Assembly: GCF_039536245.1 (NCBI RefSeq)
Contig: NZ_BAAAYN010000017.1
Span: 451,166 to 515,165 of the forward strand
DNA: 64,000 nucleotides
Reading direction: 5' to 3'
Origin: Cryptosporangium minutisporangium
Lineage (GTDB): Bacteria; Actinomycetota; Actinomycetes; Mycobacteriales; Cryptosporangiaceae
Within the stretch, counting starts at the first letter, position 1, and every line of letters begins with the position of its first letter. The notes below the pieces were generated by a model that searched no databases, had not been told where the DNA came from, and saw nothing but the letters and a program-made list of their open reading frames with translations. A program made the translations under genes and the position numbers. Positions 35,971 through 45,397 of this stretch are shown in pieces.

Positions 35971-38020
35971 GGGTGGCGGTGTCGTGTTCGTGCTGGGCGT
36001 CCTGCCGCTGCGCTTCGGCCCCCTGCGCGATCGGGACGTCCAGCCAGTCCTCCGGGATCCCGAATCCCTCGACCAGCGTCACGGCGTGCGGGCGCAGCTC
36101 CTGGCACAGCTCGTTCACCGCGCTCGTGACCCGCTTGGCCCGGCCTGGCGTCATGCGTCCGTGGCCGAGGAACCAGGCCAGGTCGGACTCGATCGTGGAG
36201 AGTGCGAACAGCGAGCAGAGTCGGTCGAGCAGCGCGCGCACGCCCGGATCGTCGACGGCGGCCACGGCATCCGTGAACGCCTCGAGCAGGATCAACTCGA
36301 CGTGCACCCGCGCAAGCCGCAGCACGTGGTCCTGCGCGTCGTTGAACACCGCGAACGCATCCGCGCCCGGCTCGCCTGCCTTGCGGAGCCGCCGGGCCAG
36401 ACCGTCGAGGACGTGCTTCTCCCGATCTTCGAACAGCGCCAGGTGCCACTCGCGGTCGCGCAGGTCGCCCTCCTCGTCGCGGCCCGGCGCAACCCGGCGC
36501 AGCCGGTCGAGCAGGTTCCGCGCGGAGGTCCGCTCGGCCACGGCCTCCCACACCTGGTCGGCGAAGAATCGCACCATGCCCAGCGCGTCCAGGTCGCCGA
36601 GCTGGTCGCGGTAGCCGGTCAGCAGTCCCTTGGCGACCAGCTGCAGCAGCACCCGGTTGTCGCCCTCGAACGTCGTGAACACGTCGGTGTCGGCGCGCAG
36701 CTGCGGTAGCCGGTTCTCGGTCAGGTATCCGGCGCCCCCGCAGGCTTCTCGGCAGGCCTGAATGGTCGACGACGCGTGCCAGGTGGCGATCGCCTTGAGC
36801 CCCGCTGCGCGGGCCTCCAGCTCCCGCTGGCGCCGTTCGGCCTCCTCCGCACTCTCCGCGACGCTCTGCCGCTCGCCGTCGTCGGCGGCGTCCTGCACGC
36901 CGGCCGGCGACGAGGCGGTCGCGAGGCCGTCGGCGGGCTGCAGTTCGTGCAGCGTGCTGACCAGCTGCTCCTGAGCGAAGCGCAGCGCGTAGGTCTTGGC
37001 CAGCGCGGGCAGCAGCGCACGCTGGTGGGCGAGGTAGTCGAGCAGCGCCACCTCGCGCTCGTGACCGGGAGCATCGAACTGACGCCGCACTTCGCCGTAG
37101 CGGACCGCGATCGCCAGCGCGGTCTGGGTGGCGCTCCCGGCCCCACCGGCGACGCTGACCCGGCCACGGACGAGCGTGCCGAGCATCGTGAAGAAGCGCC
37201 GGCCGGCGTTCTCGATCGGGCTGGAGTAGGTGCCGTCCTCGGCGACGTCGCCGTACCGGTTGAGCAAATTCTCCCGGGGGACCCGGACGCGGTCGAACCA
37301 CAGCCGCCCGTTGTCCACGCCGGAGAGGCCGGCTTTGCCGCCGCAGTCACCGATCCGGACGCCGGGGCACGGGTTGCCGGCGTCGTCCCGGATGGGCACC
37401 AGGAACGCGTGCACGCCGTGCGACTCGGCCTCGGTGATCAGCTGCGCGAACACCACGGCGAGCCGGGCGTCCCTGGCGGCGCCGCCGATGTAGTCCTTGC
37501 GGGCGGACTCGTGCGGCGTCTCGACCACGAACTCCTGGGTCTCCGGGTCGTACGTGGCCGTCGTCCGCAGGTGCTGGACGTCCGAGCCGTGCCCGGTCTC
37601 GGTCATCGCGAAGCAGCCCGGCAGGTCGAGGCTCATCACCGCGGGGAGATACCGCTGGTGGTGCCGCTCGGTTCCCAGCGCCTGGATCGCGCCACCGAAC
37701 AGCCCCCACTGGACGCCCGACTTCACCATCAGCGAGAGGTCGCCGTACCCGAGCATCTCGAACGAGGCGACCGAAGCACCGGTGTCGCCCTCACCGCCGT
37801 AGCGGGTCGGGAACCCCAGCCGGGAGTGCCCGACCTTCGCCAGCTGCTGGAGCTGTTCCCAGACGTGCTGGCGGTGCGCGTCACGGTCGAGGTCACCGGC
37901 GAGTCCGAAGTCGGGACGGCGCAGGGCCTGCCGCGCTTCCTCCCGAATCCGGGCCCACCGGCCGTCGAAAACGCGACGCAGCTCGCTGAGTTCCGGCTGC
38001 TCGACTGCGGTGTCGCTCAT
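35945..38020 (-). CDS. Acyl-CoA oxidase / dehydrogenase
   Basis: 691 residues, acyl-CoA oxidase size (dehydrogenases are ~380). FAD-binding middle domain ETGHGSDVQHLRTTATYD, CGGKAGLSGVDNGRLWFD, RVRVPRENLLNRYGDV; the C-terminal helical domains include ACGGAGYLTENRL and TFEGDNRVLLQLVAK with the usual active-site region. It oxidises fatty acyl-CoA to the 2-enoyl-CoA, passing electrons to O2. Head gene of an aldolase/acetyltransferase run on the minus strand, by position. Confidence 0.92.
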   Translation of the reverse strand: MSDTAVEQPELSELRRVFDGRWARIREEARQALRRPDFGLAGDLDRDAHRQHVWEQLQQLAKVGHSRLGFPTRYGGEGDTGASVASFEMLGYGDLSLMVKSGVQWGLFGGAIQALGTERHHQRYLPAVMSLDLPGCFAMTETGHGSDVQHLRTTATYDPETQEFVVETPHESARKDYIGGAARDARLAVVFAQLITEAESHGVHAFLVPIRDDAGNPCPGVRIGDCGGKAGLSGVDNGRLWFDRVRVPRENLLNRYGDVAEDGTYSSPIENAGRRFFTMLGTLVRGRVSVAGGAGSATQTALAIAVRYGEVRRQFDAPGHEREVALLDYLAHQRALLPALAKTYALRFAQEQLVSTLHELQPADGLATASSPAGVQDAADDGERQSVAESAEEAERRQRELEARAAGLKAIATWHASSTIQACREACGGAGYLTENRLPQLRADTDVFTTFEGDNRVLLQLVAKGLLTGYRDQLGDLDALGMVRFFADQVWEAVAERTSARNLLDRLRRVAPGRDEEGDLRDREWHLALFEDREKHVLDGLARRLRKAGEPGADAFAVFNDAQDHVLRLARVHVELILLEAFTDAVAAVDDPGVRALLDRLCSLFALSTIESDLAWFLGHGRMTPGRAKRVTSAVNELCQELRPHAVTLVEGFGIPEDWLDVPIAQGAEAQRQDAQHEHDTATRAAVRQAG

Positions 38021-38141
38021 CCTGGGCTCCTCGTCTCGCCTCTATGTTACCGACGAGTACCCAGTGATGCGCTGCCCCCAACGTGACCTGCGGAACCTCG
38101 CCGCCGCACTTCCGCACGGCGGCGAGGTCGACGCCTGACGG

Positions 38142-39413
38142 TCAGTGCCCGGGCGGGAGGGTTCCGGCGATCTCGGCGGTGACGGCCTGGACGGACGCCG
38201 AGCCGAGTGCGTCGGACGCCTCGACCAGCTCCGCGCGCACCTCGTGCGGCTGGATCTTGCCGTCCCGGATCTCCTCCGCGAAGTGGCACGACACCCGGTG
38301 CCCCGGCGCCAGCTCGCGGAGCGCTGGACGCTCGGTGTCGCAGCGCGTCTCCTGCCGCCACGGACACCGCGTGTGGAACCGGCAGCCGCTCGGAGGATTC
38401 GCCGGCGACGGCAGATCACCGGAGAGCAGGATCCGCTGCCGACTGTCCTCGACCGTCGGATCCGGCACCGGCACCGCCGAGAGCAGCGTCCGCGTGTACG
38501 GGTGCAGCGGCTGCTCGTAGAGGTCCGTGCTGGACGCCTCCTCGACCAACCCACCGAGGTACATCACCCCGACCCGGTCGGAGGTGTGCCGCACCACCGC
38601 CAGGTCGTGCGCGATCAGCAGGTAGGTCAGGCCGTACCGCTCCTGCAGGTCCTCCAGCAGGTTGAGCACCTGGGCCTGAACGGAGACGTCGAGCGCGGAG
38701 ACCGGCTCGTCGGCGACGATCAGGTCCGGCTTGAGGACGAGCGCGCGGGCGATACCGATGCGCTGGCGCTGGCCGCCGGAGAACTCGTGCGGGTACCTCC
38801 GGAGTGCGTTGCCCGGGAGACCCACGGCGTCCAGGATCTCGGTCAGCGTGCGGTGGCCGTCCTTACCCCACTGGCCGTGTGCTTTCAGCCCTTCCGACAG
38901 CGTCGACTCGACGTTCTGCCGGGGGTCGAGGCTGGACAGCGGGTCCTGGAACACCATCTGCATCCGACGACGCGCCTTCCGCAGCGCCTCGCCCTTGAGC
39001 TCGCGGAGGTCCTCGCCGTCGAAGCGCGCGCTACCGCCGGTCGGCTCGACCAGCCGGAGCAGCCCGCGGCCGAACGTCGTCTTGCCGCAGCCCGACTCCC
39101 CGACCAGCCCGTAGGTCTCGCCGCGACGGATGGTCAGCGAGACGCCGTCCACGGCGTGCACGTGCCCGATCGTGCGGTCGAAGAACACCCCGCGCTTGAT
39201 CGGGAAGTGCACCTGCAGATCGGTGACCTCGACCAGGGTCTCCCCGATCGATGCCTCCCGCTTCGCGTCCGCGGCAGCCTGTGCAGCGACCGCCGCCGCG
39301 GCAGCGTCGGCCCCGTCGGCAGGCGCGGCGGTGGACTCCGCGGTCGGATCGGCCGGAACGGACTTCCCCGGCTCCGCCGCGTCCGTGCCGGACGACGTCG
39401 AATCGGTGGTCAT
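38142..39413 (-). CDS. Peptide ABC transporter ATPase (DppF/OppF type)
   Basis: 423 residues. An Ala/Pro/acidic N-terminal extension of ~70 residues precedes the ABC core: Walker [31 protein letters not shown] (Q-loop), [15 protein letters not shown] signature, [15 protein letters not shown]alker B, and the C-terminal oligopeptide domain with the Cys cluster ([14 protein letters not shown]). It powers uptake with its partner ATPase. It overlaps dppD by 4 bp and is the last gene of the operon. The long N-terminal extension is unusual. Confidence 0.93.
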   Translation of the reverse strand: MTTDSTSSGTDAAEPGKSVPADPTAESTAAPADGADAAAAAVAAQAAADAKREASIGETLVEVTDLQVHFPIKRGVFFDRTIGHVHAVDGVSLTIRRGETYGLVGESGCGKTTFGRGLLRLVEPTGGSARFDGEDLRELKGEALRKARRRMQMVFQDPLSSLDPRQNVESTLSEGLKAHGQWGKDGHRTLTEILDAVGLPGNALRRYPHEFSGGQRQRIGIARALVLKPDLIVADEPVSALDVSVQAQVLNLLEDLQERYGLTYLLIAHDLAVVRHTSDRVGVMYLGGLVEEASSTDLYEQPLHPYTRTLLSAVPVPDPTVEDSRQRILLSGDLPSPANPPSGCRFHTRCPWRQETRCDTERPALRELAPGHRVSCHFAEEIRDGKIQPHEVRAELVEASDALGSASVQAVTAEIAGTLPPGH

Positions 39414-40411
39414 CGAGATACCTCCTCGACGGCGGCCGGCGTCTCCACCGGGTTGAAGCAGCGCAGCAGCCGACGGCTCTCGGCGTCCGGCTCCAGGGCG
39501 GGTGTTTCCGCGGTGCACTGGTCGATCCGGTTGTCGCACCGCGGCGCGAACGCGCACCCTTCCGTCCACGGAATCGCGTCGGTGATCGAACCGCGGATCG
39601 GGGTGAGCGCCTGTCCCCGCGGAGCGTCCAGCCGCGGCACCGAACCCAGCAGCCCCGACGTGTAGGGGTGCCGCGGCTGGGCGAACAGCCGGTAGCGGTC
39701 GGTGTTCTCCACGACCTTGCCCGCGTAGAGCACGTTGACCGAGTCGCACAGGCCCGCGACCACGCCCAGGTCGTGCGTGATCAGGATCAGCGCACTGCCC
39801 ACCTCGTCCACCAGGCGTTCCAGCAGAGCCAGGATCTGGGCCTGCACCGTGACGTCCAACGCGGTCGTCGGCTCGTCGGCGATCAGCAGACGCGGCCGGC
39901 AGGCGAGCGCGATCGCGATCAACGCACGCTGTCGCATGCCGCCGGAGAGGTGGTGCGGGTAGTCGTTCAGCCGCCGCTGCGGGTCGGGGATGCCGACCGC
40001 GGTGAGCAACTCGACGGCTTCGGCCTTCGCCGCGCCCTTGTGCATGCCGCGGTGCCGCTCCAGCACCTCGGTGACCTGCTTGCCGATCGGGATGACCGGG
40101 TTGAGCGAGCTCAGCGGGTCCTGGAAGACCATGCCGATGTCGCGTCCGCGGCGGTCCCGCATCTGGCTGTTCGGGAGCGTGAGCAGGTCGACGCCTTCGA
40201 ACAGCGCCGAGCCGCCGACCTCGACGCCCCGCTTGGGCAGCAGGCCCATGATCGCCAGCGACGTGACCGACTTGCCGCAGCCGGACTCGCCGACGAGACC
40301 GACGGTCTGTCCCGGCTCGACACTGAAACTGACACCGTCCACGGCCCGCACCGGCTTCTCACCGCGGCGGTTGAACGTGACGGTCAGGTCCTTGACCTCG
40401 AGGAGAGCCAT
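39410..40411 (-). CDS. Peptide ABC transporter ATPase (DppD/OppD type)
   Basis: 333 residues from ATG 40411 (AGGAG just ahead). Walker [14 protein letters not shown]-loop [12 protein letters not shown], signature [12 protein letters not shown], Walker [16 protein letters not shown], His switch [11 protein letters not shown], then the C-terminal oligopeptide domain ([17 protein letters not shown]). It forms the ATPase pair with DppF. Coupled to dppF by a 4-bp overlap. Confidence 0.95.
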   Translation of the reverse strand: MALLEVKDLTVTFNRRGEKPVRAVDGVSFSVEPGQTVGLVGESGCGKSVTSLAIMGLLPKRGVEVGGSALFEGVDLLTLPNSQMRDRRGRDIGMVFQDPLSSLNPVIPIGKQVTEVLERHRGMHKGAAKAEAVELLTAVGIPDPQRRLNDYPHHLSGGMRQRALIAIALACRPRLLIADEPTTALDVTVQAQILALLERLVDEVGSALILITHDLGVVAGLCDSVNVLYAGKVVENTDRYRLFAQPRHPYTSGLLGSVPRLDAPRGQALTPIRGSITDAIPWTEGCAFAPRCDNRIDQCTAETPALEPDAESRRLLRCFNPVETPAAVEEVSR

Positions 40412-40415
40412 GGAG

Positions 40416-41342
40416 TTACCGCCGGTTCTTGGGGTCGAGAGCCTCGCGCAGCGACTCACCGAACAGGGTGAAGCCGAGCGCGACAACGATGATGCAGAGC
40501 GCCGGCCAGACCGCTAGCGACGGCTGGATGTCGAAGTACACCTGCGCGTCGCCGAGCATCGCGCCCCACTCCGCTCGGTTCGGGTCGGCGTCGCCGAGGC
40601 CGAGGAACGAGAGCGCTGCTGCGTCGATGATCGAGGTGGCGAGCGTCAGCGTGGCCTGGACGATCACCGCGGACAGCGAGTTGGGCAGCATGTGCCGGAG
40701 CACGATCGAACGCTCGTGGACGCCGAGCGCCCGGGCGGCGAGCACGTGATCGGCATGTCGTTGGGCCAGCATCGCTCCGCGAAGTAGTCGGGCGAAGATC
40801 GGTACCGACACGATCGCCACGGCGGCGATCACCGTCCACTGGTTCGCGGACTGGAAGAGCGCCGCGATCGAGATCGCCAGCAGCAGGCTCGGCACCGACA
40901 GCAGGATGTCGACGAAGCGCATCAGCAGCGCGTCGACCCAGCCGCCGAACGCTCCGGCGATGCCACCGATCAGCATGCCGATGATCAGACCGGCCATCGT
41001 CGCGAGGACGCCGACCAGCAGCGACTGCCGGGCCCCCACGATCAGCCGGCTGAGCACGTCGCGGCCGTTCTGGTCGGCACCGAGCGGGAAGCCGGGCCGC
41101 GGGGGCAGCGGCGAGTTCTGCCGCACCTCGTCGATCAGGTAGCGGTAGTACGGGTCCTTCGGCGCCAGCAGCGGTGCGAAGATCGCGACCAAGACGAAGA
41201 GCAGCACGATCACCGCGCCGAGGATCGCAACCGGGTTCCGGGAGAGCCGGCGGAACGCGGACCGGGTGAGGCTGGTGCCGCGCGCGGAGCTGTCGGCGAG
41301 CTCGTCGATGCGGTCGCGCTTGCGGTGCAGAAGACTCGTCAT
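40416..41342 (-). CDS. Peptide ABC transporter permease (DppC/OppC type)
   Basis: 308 residues. N-terminal OppC_N helix (NPVAILGAVIVLLFVLVAIFAP), then the binding-protein-dependent transport domain with the conserved LGADQNGRDVLSRLI, and the EAA-type loop region AARALGVHERSIVLRHMLPN. Five or six helices. Pairs with DppB in the membrane. Start at 41342 overlaps the dppB stop. Confidence 0.94.
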   Translation of the reverse strand: MTSLLHRKRDRIDELADSSARGTSLTRSAFRRLSRNPVAILGAVIVLLFVLVAIFAPLLAPKDPYYRYLIDEVRQNSPLPPRPGFPLGADQNGRDVLSRLIVGARQSLLVGVLATMAGLIIGMLIGGIAGAFGGWVDALLMRFVDILLSVPSLLLAISIAALFQSANQWTVIAAVAIVSVPIFARLLRGAMLAQRHADHVLAARALGVHERSIVLRHMLPNSLSAVIVQATLTLATSIIDAAALSFLGLGDADPNRAEWGAMLGDAQVYFDIQPSLAVWPALCIIVVALGFTLFGESLREALDPKNRR

Positions 41343-42343
41343 CGGACCCTCACCCGCGGGTCGATCAGGGCGTAGGACAGGTCGACGATCAGGTTGACCA
41401 GGACGTACGTCATCGCGGCGACGAGAATCAGCGCCTGTAGCCGTGGATAGTCGCGTTTCTCGATGCCTTCGGCCAACAGCGACCCGATGCCGCCCCAGAC
41501 GAACACCTTCTCGGTGAGCACGGCGCCCGCGAGCAGCAGGCCGGCCTGCAGACCGATCGTGGTGGACACCGGCAGCAGCCCGTTGCGCAGCACGTGCCGG
41601 TTGCGGATCGTGCGAGCCCGCAGGCCCTTGGCCTCCGCGGTGCGCACGTAGTCCTCGTTCAGGACGTCCAGCACGGACGCTCGGGTGATCCGGACGATGA
41701 CCGCCAGCGGGATCGTGCCGAGCGTGATCGCCGGGAGGATCAGGTGCCGGAGGGAGTCCCAGACGACGTCCCACTCGCGGGTCAGGATGCCGTCGAGCAC
41801 CAGGAACCCGGTGATCCTCGTCTGGTCGAGGCCTACGGTGACGCGCCCGGAGGGCGGTAGCCAGCCCAGGTCGACCGCGAACCACTGCTTGAGCACGTAG
41901 CCGAGGAAGAACACCGGCACGGCGACGCCGACCAGCGTCGCGATCACCGTGGCGTTGTCGAAGAAGCCGCCCCGGCGCTTGGCCGAGAGGTAGCCGAGCG
42001 GAATGCCCAGCACGATCGCGAACAGCAGGGCGGCGAAGGCCAGCTCGATCGTGGCCGGAAGAGCGTCGGCGAGTTCGTCGGCGACCGGCCGTGAGCTGGC
42101 GAGCGATGCGCCGAAGTCACCGGTGAAGACCCGGCCGATGAACTTGCCGTACTGCACCCAGATGGGATCGTCCAGGCCGAGGGTCTGGTTGAGCGCAGCG
42201 ATCTTCTCCGGGGTGGCCTTGTCGCCGAGCAATGCTGACGCCGGGCCGCCCGGCAGCGAGCGCAGCCAGGCGTAGAGCAGGAATGACAGCACGAACAGCG
42301 TCGGGATCACGCCGATGAGCCGGCGCACGACGTACCGAAGCAT
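41339..42343 (-). CDS. Peptide ABC transporter permease (DppB/OppB type)
   Basis: 334 residues. The N-terminus LRYVVRRLIGVIPTLFVLSF is the standard DppB signature, followed by six helices in all and the EAA loop (TAEAKGLRARTIRNRHVLRN). It starts at ATG 42343 with GAGG six bases ahead. A GC-rich hairpin lies between this gene and the upstream binding protein. Confidence 0.94.
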   Translation of the reverse strand: MLRYVVRRLIGVIPTLFVLSFLLYAWLRSLPGGPASALLGDKATPEKIAALNQTLGLDDPIWVQYGKFIGRVFTGDFGASLASSRPVADELADALPATIELAFAALLFAIVLGIPLGYLSAKRRGGFFDNATVIATLVGVAVPVFFLGYVLKQWFAVDLGWLPPSGRVTVGLDQTRITGFLVLDGILTREWDVVWDSLRHLILPAITLGTIPLAVIVRITRASVLDVLNEDYVRTAEAKGLRARTIRNRHVLRNGLLPVSTTIGLQAGLLLAGAVLTEKVFVWGGIGSLLAEGIEKRDYPRLQALILVAAMTYVLVNLIVDLSYALIDPRVRVR

Positions 42344-42390
42344 TGACGTCCTCACGGGATTGCGCGAACGCGGCGCGCAAATGGAAGCGC

Positions 42391-42430
42391 CCCCCGGGCC
42401 GGGCTGGAATCAGCCCGCCCGACCCGGGGG
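42391..42430 (-). terminator. Hairpin between binding-protein and permease genes
   Basis: CCCCCGGG (42391-42398) with CCCGGGGG (42423-42430), and inner GGGCTG (42401-42406) with CAGCCC (42411-42416), form a two-part stem of about 14 bp. Placed after the solute-binding-protein stop, it probably stabilises that message or partly ends transcription, giving excess binding protein over membrane parts. Confidence 0.65.
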
Positions 42431-42440
42431 ACGGTGGAAC

Positions 42441-44099
42441 TCAGCTCTTCGAGACCGGAGCGAACCTCTCGTCGGTCAGCGGGCTGGCGACCAGACCGTC
42501 GATGTTCCCGGCGGTCGCGATGGCCGGCGGCGAGTGCGAGATCGGCACGGCAGGCAGGTACTTGCCGACCAGATCGCGGTTCACCTGCTCGTAGAGCGCC
42601 TTGCGCTTGTCGGCGTCCGGCTCGGCGTCGGCGGCCGCGATCTGAGCGAACGCCGCCTTGTCGGTGAAGCCGAACTCGGCCTTCTCCCGGCCGAAGAACG
42701 TGCCGACGAAGTTGTAGGCGTCGTTGAAGTCACCGGTCCAGCCCAGCAGGTGCAGGTCGTGCTTACCGGCCTGCTGGACGTCGTCCTTGTATCCACCGTT
42801 CCACGGACGAGCGACCGGCTCGACCTTGATCCCGACGGCGGTCAGGTCGGCGGCGATCGAGGTGTAGATCGCCTTGGGGTCCGGCATGTACGGCCGGCTG
42901 ACCTCGGTCGGGTAGTAGAACTTCAGCGTCAGGTTGCTGGCGCCGGCCGCGGCGAGCAGCTGCTTGGCCTTGTTCGGGTCGTAGGCGTACCCGGTCGCGT
43001 CGTCCGCGTAGCCGTCCAGCGTCTTGGGCATGAAGTTCTTGGCCACCTCGGCGCCCTCGGGCAGCTTGGTCTTCACCAGCTGCTCGCGGTTGATCGCGTG
43101 GGCGATGGCCTGGCGAACCCGCAGGTCCTTCAGCTTCGGGTTCTTCTCGTTCATGCCCATGTACAGGACGTTGAAGGCCGGGCGGACCTCGACCTTCATG
43201 CCCTTGCTCTCCAGGCCCTTCCAGTCCTGGGCGGCCGGGTAGTCGATGATGTCGACCGCGCCGGACTCGAGCTCCTGCTTACGCGCGGGCTCCGACTCGA
43301 TGGTGCGGATGACCAGCTTCGCGACCTTGGCCTTCTCGCCCCAGTAGTCCTCGTTCCGGACCAGCGTCGTGGTGCCGTTGCTGGCGTCGTACGACTGGAA
43401 CTTGAACGGGCCGGTACCGGTCGGGTTCTTGGTCGCGTAGTCGGAGTACGTGAAGCTGTCACCGGACTGGGAGACCGTGTCCGCGTTGAACTTCTTCAGC
43501 GCCGCCGGGCTGGAGATCGAGAGCGCGGTCAGCGTGAACGCGGCCGGGAGTGCGCCGCGGAACTTGTTCAGCGAGAGCACCGCGGTCGTCGGGTTGGTCG
43601 CCTCGCAACCCGCGTAGAGCGGGTCGCCGCCGGCCTCGGTCTCGTTCTTCGCGAAACCGCCGAAGACGTCGGCGTAGTAGATCATCTGGCTCTGGGCGGC
43701 CGGCGTCTTCATGTTGAACCAGCGGTCGGTGTTGAAGCAGACCGCTTCGGCGTTGAAGTCCGTACCGTCGTGGAACTTCACGCCTTCCCGGAGGGTGAAC
43801 GTGATCTTCTTGCCGTCCGGGCTGACCTCCCACTTGGTCGCCAGCGCCGGCTCCAGCTCGGCGGTGCCCGCCTTGTTCTGGATCAGCGTCTCGTACATCT
43901 GGCGGATCGGCCGGTAGCTCTCACCGTCGTCGTTGAAGATCGGGTCGAAGTTCTTCGGCTTCCCAGACCCCGCGATGGTCAGGGTGGCGTTACTGTCGCC
44001 GTCCCCGCCTTCACCACGCTCGCTGTCCGCACACGCCGCCAGCGAAACCGCTATGCCCACGCTCATAGCGGCGGCGAGTGCCCGTCGGACTCGGTACAC
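42441..44099 (-). CDS. Peptide/solute-binding lipoprotein (SBP family 5)
   Basis: 552 residues from GTG 44099 (GGGGG just ahead). Signal peptide with lipobox VSLAACADS, then the family 5 (DppA/OppA) fold: GSGKPKNFDPIFNDD, MYETLIQNKAG, GKKITFTLREGVKFHDGTDF-type segment (key pieces FTLREGVKFHDG), VRQAIAHAINREQLV. It captures peptides or other large solutes outside the membrane for the DppBCDF machinery. First gene of a five-gene operon ending at 38142. Confidence 0.94.
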   Translation of the reverse strand: MYRVRRALAAAMSVGIAVSLAACADSERGEGGDGDSNATLTIAGSGKPKNFDPIFNDDGESYRPIRQMYETLIQNKAGTAELEPALATKWEVSPDGKKITFTLREGVKFHDGTDFNAEAVCFNTDRWFNMKTPAAQSQMIYYADVFGGFAKNETEAGGDPLYAGCEATNPTTAVLSLNKFRGALPAAFTLTALSISSPAALKKFNADTVSQSGDSFTYSDYATKNPTGTGPFKFQSYDASNGTTTLVRNEDYWGEKAKVAKLVIRTIESEPARKQELESGAVDIIDYPAAQDWKGLESKGMKVEVRPAFNVLYMGMNEKNPKLKDLRVRQAIAHAINREQLVKTKLPEGAEVAKNFMPKTLDGYADDATGYAYDPNKAKQLLAAAGASNLTLKFYYPTEVSRPYMPDPKAIYTSIAADLTAVGIKVEPVARPWNGGYKDDVQQAGKHDLHLLGWTGDFNDAYNFVGTFFGREKAEFGFTDKAAFAQIAAADAEPDADKRKALYEQVNRDLVGKYLPAVPISHSPPAIATAGNIDGLVASPLTDERFAPVSKS

Positions 44100-44203
44100 G
44101 TAACCCCCAGGCAGAGTTCCATGGACGGGAGTTGGCGGCCGGGGTCGGCCGGTCCACCCTCTACATCCTTTGACGTGCGGGGACGCTACCGCCGAAAGTG
44201 GCC

Positions 44204-44226
44204 AGGCAGGCCCTTCGTGCCTGCCT
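44204..44226 (-). terminator. Inverted repeat between recR and the binding-protein gene
   Basis: AGGCAGGC (44204-44211) and GCCTGCCT (44219-44226), perfect 8-bp arms, 7-nt loop. It may end recR transcription or shape the leader of the binding-protein message; no T tract is seen. Confidence 0.4.
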
Positions 44227-44376
44227 CGTAATGTCACGTATTGGCAACGCGGGACCTTTTCAGCGGCGCGTCAACCGTAATTACGCAGGTGGGAAATCCA
44301 CCGGAAACGGGACCCAGGCCGCGAGCCGGTTCTCATCCGTCGCAGCGGTAACGACTCGGTACGCGGTGCGAGGACG

Positions 44377-44976
44377 TCAGATATCTAGGGAGCGGCGGCC
44401 GGAGAAGGCTCGGCCGAGCGTGACCTCGTCGGCGTACTCCAGGTCGCCGCCGACCGGCAGCCCGCTCGCCAGCCGCGTGACCCGCAGTCCCATCGGCTTC
44501 ACCAGCAGCGCGAGGTACGTCGCCGTCGCTTCGCCCTCGGTGTTCGGGTCGGTGGCCAGGATCAGCTCCTTGATCAGGCCGGACTGCAGCCGGGTCATCA
44601 GCTCGCGGATCCGCAGCTGGTCCGGCCCCACGCCCTCGAGCGGATTGATCGCCCCGCCGAGCACGTGGTACTTGCCCCGGAACTCCCGGGTGCGCTCGAC
44701 CGCGACGACGTCCTTGGGCTCCTCGACCACGCAAATCACGTCGTCACCCCGGCGGGCGTCCCGGCAGACCCGGCACTCGTCGGACTCGGCGATGTTGAAG
44801 CAGATCCGGCAGAACCGGACCTCGACCTTCACCCTCCCGAGCACGTCGGCGAGCCGCTTCACGTCCGCCGGGTCGGCGTTGAGGATGTGGAACGCGATCC
44901 TCTGGGCGCTCTTCGGGCCGACGCCGGGCAGCCGGCCCAGCTCGTCGATCAGATCCTGAACGGCGCCTTCGTACAC
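44377..44976 (-). CDS. recR: Recombination protein RecR
   Basis: 199 residues, standard RecR size. Helix-hairpin-helix [21 protein letters not shown]4 zinc finger ([18 protein letters not shown]), and Toprim domain ([40 protein letters not shown]). It acts with RecF/RecO to load RecA at gaps. Six bases after ybaB, in the conserved dnaX-ybaB-recR order. Confidence 0.98.
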   Translation of the reverse strand: MYEGAVQDLIDELGRLPGVGPKSAQRIAFHILNADPADVKRLADVLGRVKVEVRFCRICFNIAESDECRVCRDARRGDDVICVVEEPKDVVAVERTREFRGKYHVLGGAINPLEGVGPDQLRIRELMTRLQSGLIKELILATDPNTEGEATATYLALLVKPMGLRVTRLASGLPVGGDLEYADEVTLGRAFSGRRSLDI

Positions 44977-44982
44977 GGACTC

Positions 44983-45315
44983 CTACATCCCTAGGCCGGG
45001 TAGACCGGGCAACCCGCCCGCCAGCGGCCCCATCGTGTCGGCGGCGGCTTGCTGCGCCTCGGCGTTGGCGGCGCGCACGGCCGCGACGATCAGGTCGGCG
45101 AGCGTCTCGGTGTCTTCCGGGTCGACCGCCGCGGGCTGGATCGTCAGGCCGGTCAGCTCGCCGGTACCGGACACCGTCGCGGTCACCAGTCCGCCGCCGG
45201 CGGCGCCGGTGAACTCGCTCTCGGCCAGCTGGGCCTGAGCTTCCATGAGGTGCTGCTGCATCTGCTGCGCCTGGGCGAGAATCGCCTGCATGTCGAGCTG
45301 ACCACCGGGTTGCAC
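44983..45315 (-). CDS. YbaB/EbfC nucleoid-associated protein
   Basis: 110 residues from GTG 45315 (GGGGGAG ahead). YbaB pattern: [62 protein letters not shown]-terminal [15 protein letters not shown] tail. It binds DNA as a dimer. Located between dnaX and recR as in most bacteria. Confidence 0.95.
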   Translation of the reverse strand: MQPGGQLDMQAILAQAQQMQQHLMEAQAQLAESEFTGAAGGGLVTATVSGTGELTGLTIQPAAVDPEDTETLADLIVAAVRAANAEAQQAAADTMGPLAGGLPGLPGLGM

Positions 45316-45397
45316 GACGAACTCCCCCTTCGGCGGACGAATGGCAGGAACCCAGCCTACTGTCCGCGCGCCGCGTCGGCGCACGGGCGGCGCGGCG

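Noticed and set aside
42315..44231. 638-codon plus-strand frame opposite the peptide-binding protein
   Set aside because: No domain recognised; the minus strand has a lipobox and the SBP family 5 fold.
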